Assembly (NCBI GenBank): GCA_030631125.1
Contig: DAOVLS010000154.1
Span: forward strand, 1 to 6,071
Reading direction: 5' to 3'
DNA: 6,071 nucleotides
Source of the DNA: Planctomycetales bacterium
Lineage (GTDB): Bacteria > Planctomycetota > Phycisphaerae > SM23-33
In this document: one piece after another, positions 4,887 through 6,071 of the stretch
Position numbering within the stretch: position 1 is the first letter of the stretch
How the letters are laid out: every line of letters starts with the position of its first letter
Made by a program: the position numbers and the translations under genes
Notes under the pieces: model-generated
What the model was told of the DNA's origin: nothing
The model's input: the letters and a program-made list of their open reading frames with translations, nothing else
The model's database searches: none

Positions 4887-6071
4887 ATGTACACCTACGC
4901 GCTTCTTTCTCAGATACAGATAACCGGTGGAATGGTGACGGCGATTTTGGTCAGTCTGATTGCGGGTATTGTCGGCGCTCTGGTGATTCGGGCTTTTCTG
5001 GTCCGCCGACAGGAAAAGGCGCTGAGTCAGGAGATAGAGGCCCGGCGCGCCGCTGCTGAAGCCGAGGCGGAACGCATCAAGGCGCAGGCCCAGGCGGAGG
5101 CAAAAAGCGAATTCATCGCACGCCGAAAAGAGTTCGACGCCGAAACCAAAAATGCCAGGACGGAACTTCGCGGCGAGGAAAAACGCCTCTCCAAACGTGA
5201 AGACCTTATCAACCAGAAAATGGAAATGCTGGCGATTAAAGAACGGTCGGCGGAAGCCGCTGAAAGGACCATCAAGGAGCGTGAAAATTCGCTCGTTACC
5301 AAGGACCGGCACCTGAACGAATTAATCGCCCAGCAGAAAAGCCAGTTGCTCAAAGTGGCCAATTTGTCGGTGGAAGATGCACGAAAAATTCTCCTGGCCG
5401 AGGTCGAGAAGGATATCGAGGACGATGCCGCCCAATTGGTCCAGCGCCGGCTGGAAGAGGCTGAAGAAAACGCCGAGTCGAAGGCTCGTGAGATCGTTAC
5501 GATGGCGATCCAGCGCTACGCGGCTAAACATACCAGCGAGGCCACCGTTTCAACCGTCAGCATTCCCTCCGACGAGATGAAGGGTCGCGTCATTGGGCGG
5601 GAAGGTAGAAACATCCGCGCCTTCGAGGCGGCTACCGGTGTCGATGTAATCGTCGATGACACGCCCGGCGTGGTGGTCATTTCAGCGTTCGACCTGGCCC
5701 GGAGGGAAGTGGCGCGATTGGCGCTGGAAAAACTCGTCCAGGACGGGCGAATCCATCCGGCTCGCATAGAAGAACTGGTGGAAGAGACGCGAAAGGAAGT
5801 TGATCGGCAGATACAGGAAATGGGCAAGCAGACGACAGTCGATGTCGGCGTCCGCGGCTTGCACGCCAAACTGGTCAACCTGCTGGGCCGGTTGCATTAC
5901 CGGACAAGTTACGGGCAGAACGTCCTTCAACATTCGATTGAAGTCGCCTTCCTGTCGCAGATGATTGCCGAGGAGATTGGCTTCGACGGTACACTGGCCA
6001 AGCGCTGCGGGCTGCTTCACGACATAGGCAAGGCCGTCGATCACGAGGTCGAGGGCACGCACCCGCAGATC
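4887..6071 (+). CDS. rny: Ribonuclease Y, 3' end beyond window
   Basis: Membrane-anchored endoribonuclease that initiates mRNA decay in bacteria lacking or complementing RNase E. The visible 395 residues (family about 510-530) show, in order, a single N-terminal membrane helix (about 14-37, ending in basic residues), a long charged Glu/Lys/Arg/Ala-rich coiled coil (about 40-215), a KH RNA-binding domain with the GxxG loop ([10 protein letters not shown], 235-244), and the beginning of the HD phosphohydrolase domain (QHSIEVA at 348-354 and the metal-binding His378-Asp379 in [20 protein letters not shown]). The rest of the HD domain lies beyond the window. ATG 4887 has a good SD (AAAGGA, 8 nt). 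The gene is divergent from the mscS operon. Any regulation through the long structured leader is unknown. Identification is secure. Confidence 0.96.
   Translation, partial: MYTYALLSQIQITGGMVTAILVSLIAGIVGALVIRAFLVRRQEKALSQEIEARRAAAEAEAERIKAQAQAEAKSEFIARRKEFDAETKNARTELRGEEKRLSKREDLINQKMEMLAIKERSAEAAERTIKERENSLVTKDRHLNELIAQQKSQLLKVANLSVEDARKILLAEVEKDIEDDAAQLVQRRLEEAEENAESKAREIVTMAIQRYAAKHTSEATVSTVSIPSDEMKGRVIGREGRNIRAFEAATGVDVIVDDTPGVVVISAFDLARREVARLALEKLVQDGRIHPARIEELVEETRKEVDRQIQEMGKQTTVDVGVRGLHAKLVNLLGRLHYRTSYGQNVLQHSIEVAFLSQMIAEEIGFDGTLAKRCGLLHDIGKAVDHEVEGTHPQI

Noticed and set aside
4575..5312. 245-codon minus-strand open frame antisense to rny
   Set aside because: It lies opposite the confidently identified RNase Y N-terminus and its leader. 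Its Phe/Leu/Arg-rich composition is what the reverse complement of a charged coiled coil gives.

Overview
The window reads as a chromosomal segment of a GC-rich free-living bacterium. RNase Y, a stand-alone trpF, an AP-endonuclease-fold sugar epimerase and a URO-D/methyltransferase-like protein together suggest the Planctomycetota/PVC group, possibly Phycisphaerae. This assignment is an inference from gene content and style; no marker gene is present. I see no phage, insertion sequence or CRISPR array.

Left two thirds (1-4066), all on the minus strand and read from right to left. A sigma70-like promoter near 4066-4038 precedes an MscS-family mechanosensitive channel (2849-3997). It is followed after 1 nt by phosphoribosylanthranilate isomerase TrpF (GTG start, 2146-2847). 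TrpF overlaps a D-psicose/tagatose 3-epimerase-like protein (1280-2149) through an ATGA junction. This is a tight, translationally coupled trio that mixes osmotic protection, tryptophan synthesis and sugar metabolism. A 215-nt gap containing a possible decayed small reading frame separates it from a uroporphyrinogen decarboxylase-family protein (start 1064) that runs off the left edge.

Right third (4067-6071), plus strand. A large intergenic region of about 800 nt lies between the divergent mscS and RNase Y genes. It is the most interesting part of the window. It holds (a) a near-consensus promoter (TTGGTG-17-TATAAT) that would start transcription on a compact structured RNA of about 74 nt, with a 10-bp closing stem, a 10-bp hairpin and a 6-bp hairpin showing a C-rich, anti-Shine-Dalgarno-like loop (4126-4199). 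It also holds (b) a second promoter (TTGACT-17-TAGTAT) feeding an RNA of about 185 nt that folds into an interrupted rod with a large internal bubble, reminiscent of 6S RNA, which is often found upstream of rny (4368-4555). Further along are (c) a TGACCA-N3-TGGTCA palindrome, a perfect 9-bp hairpin palindrome (CCTGCCTGC/GCAGGCAGG) and several GC-rich stems. RNase Y (rny) starts at 4887 with a good ribosome binding site and runs off the right edge within its HD domain.

The two RNA candidates rest on hand-folded pairing and promoter matches only. I could not match the 74-nt RNA to any family I know.
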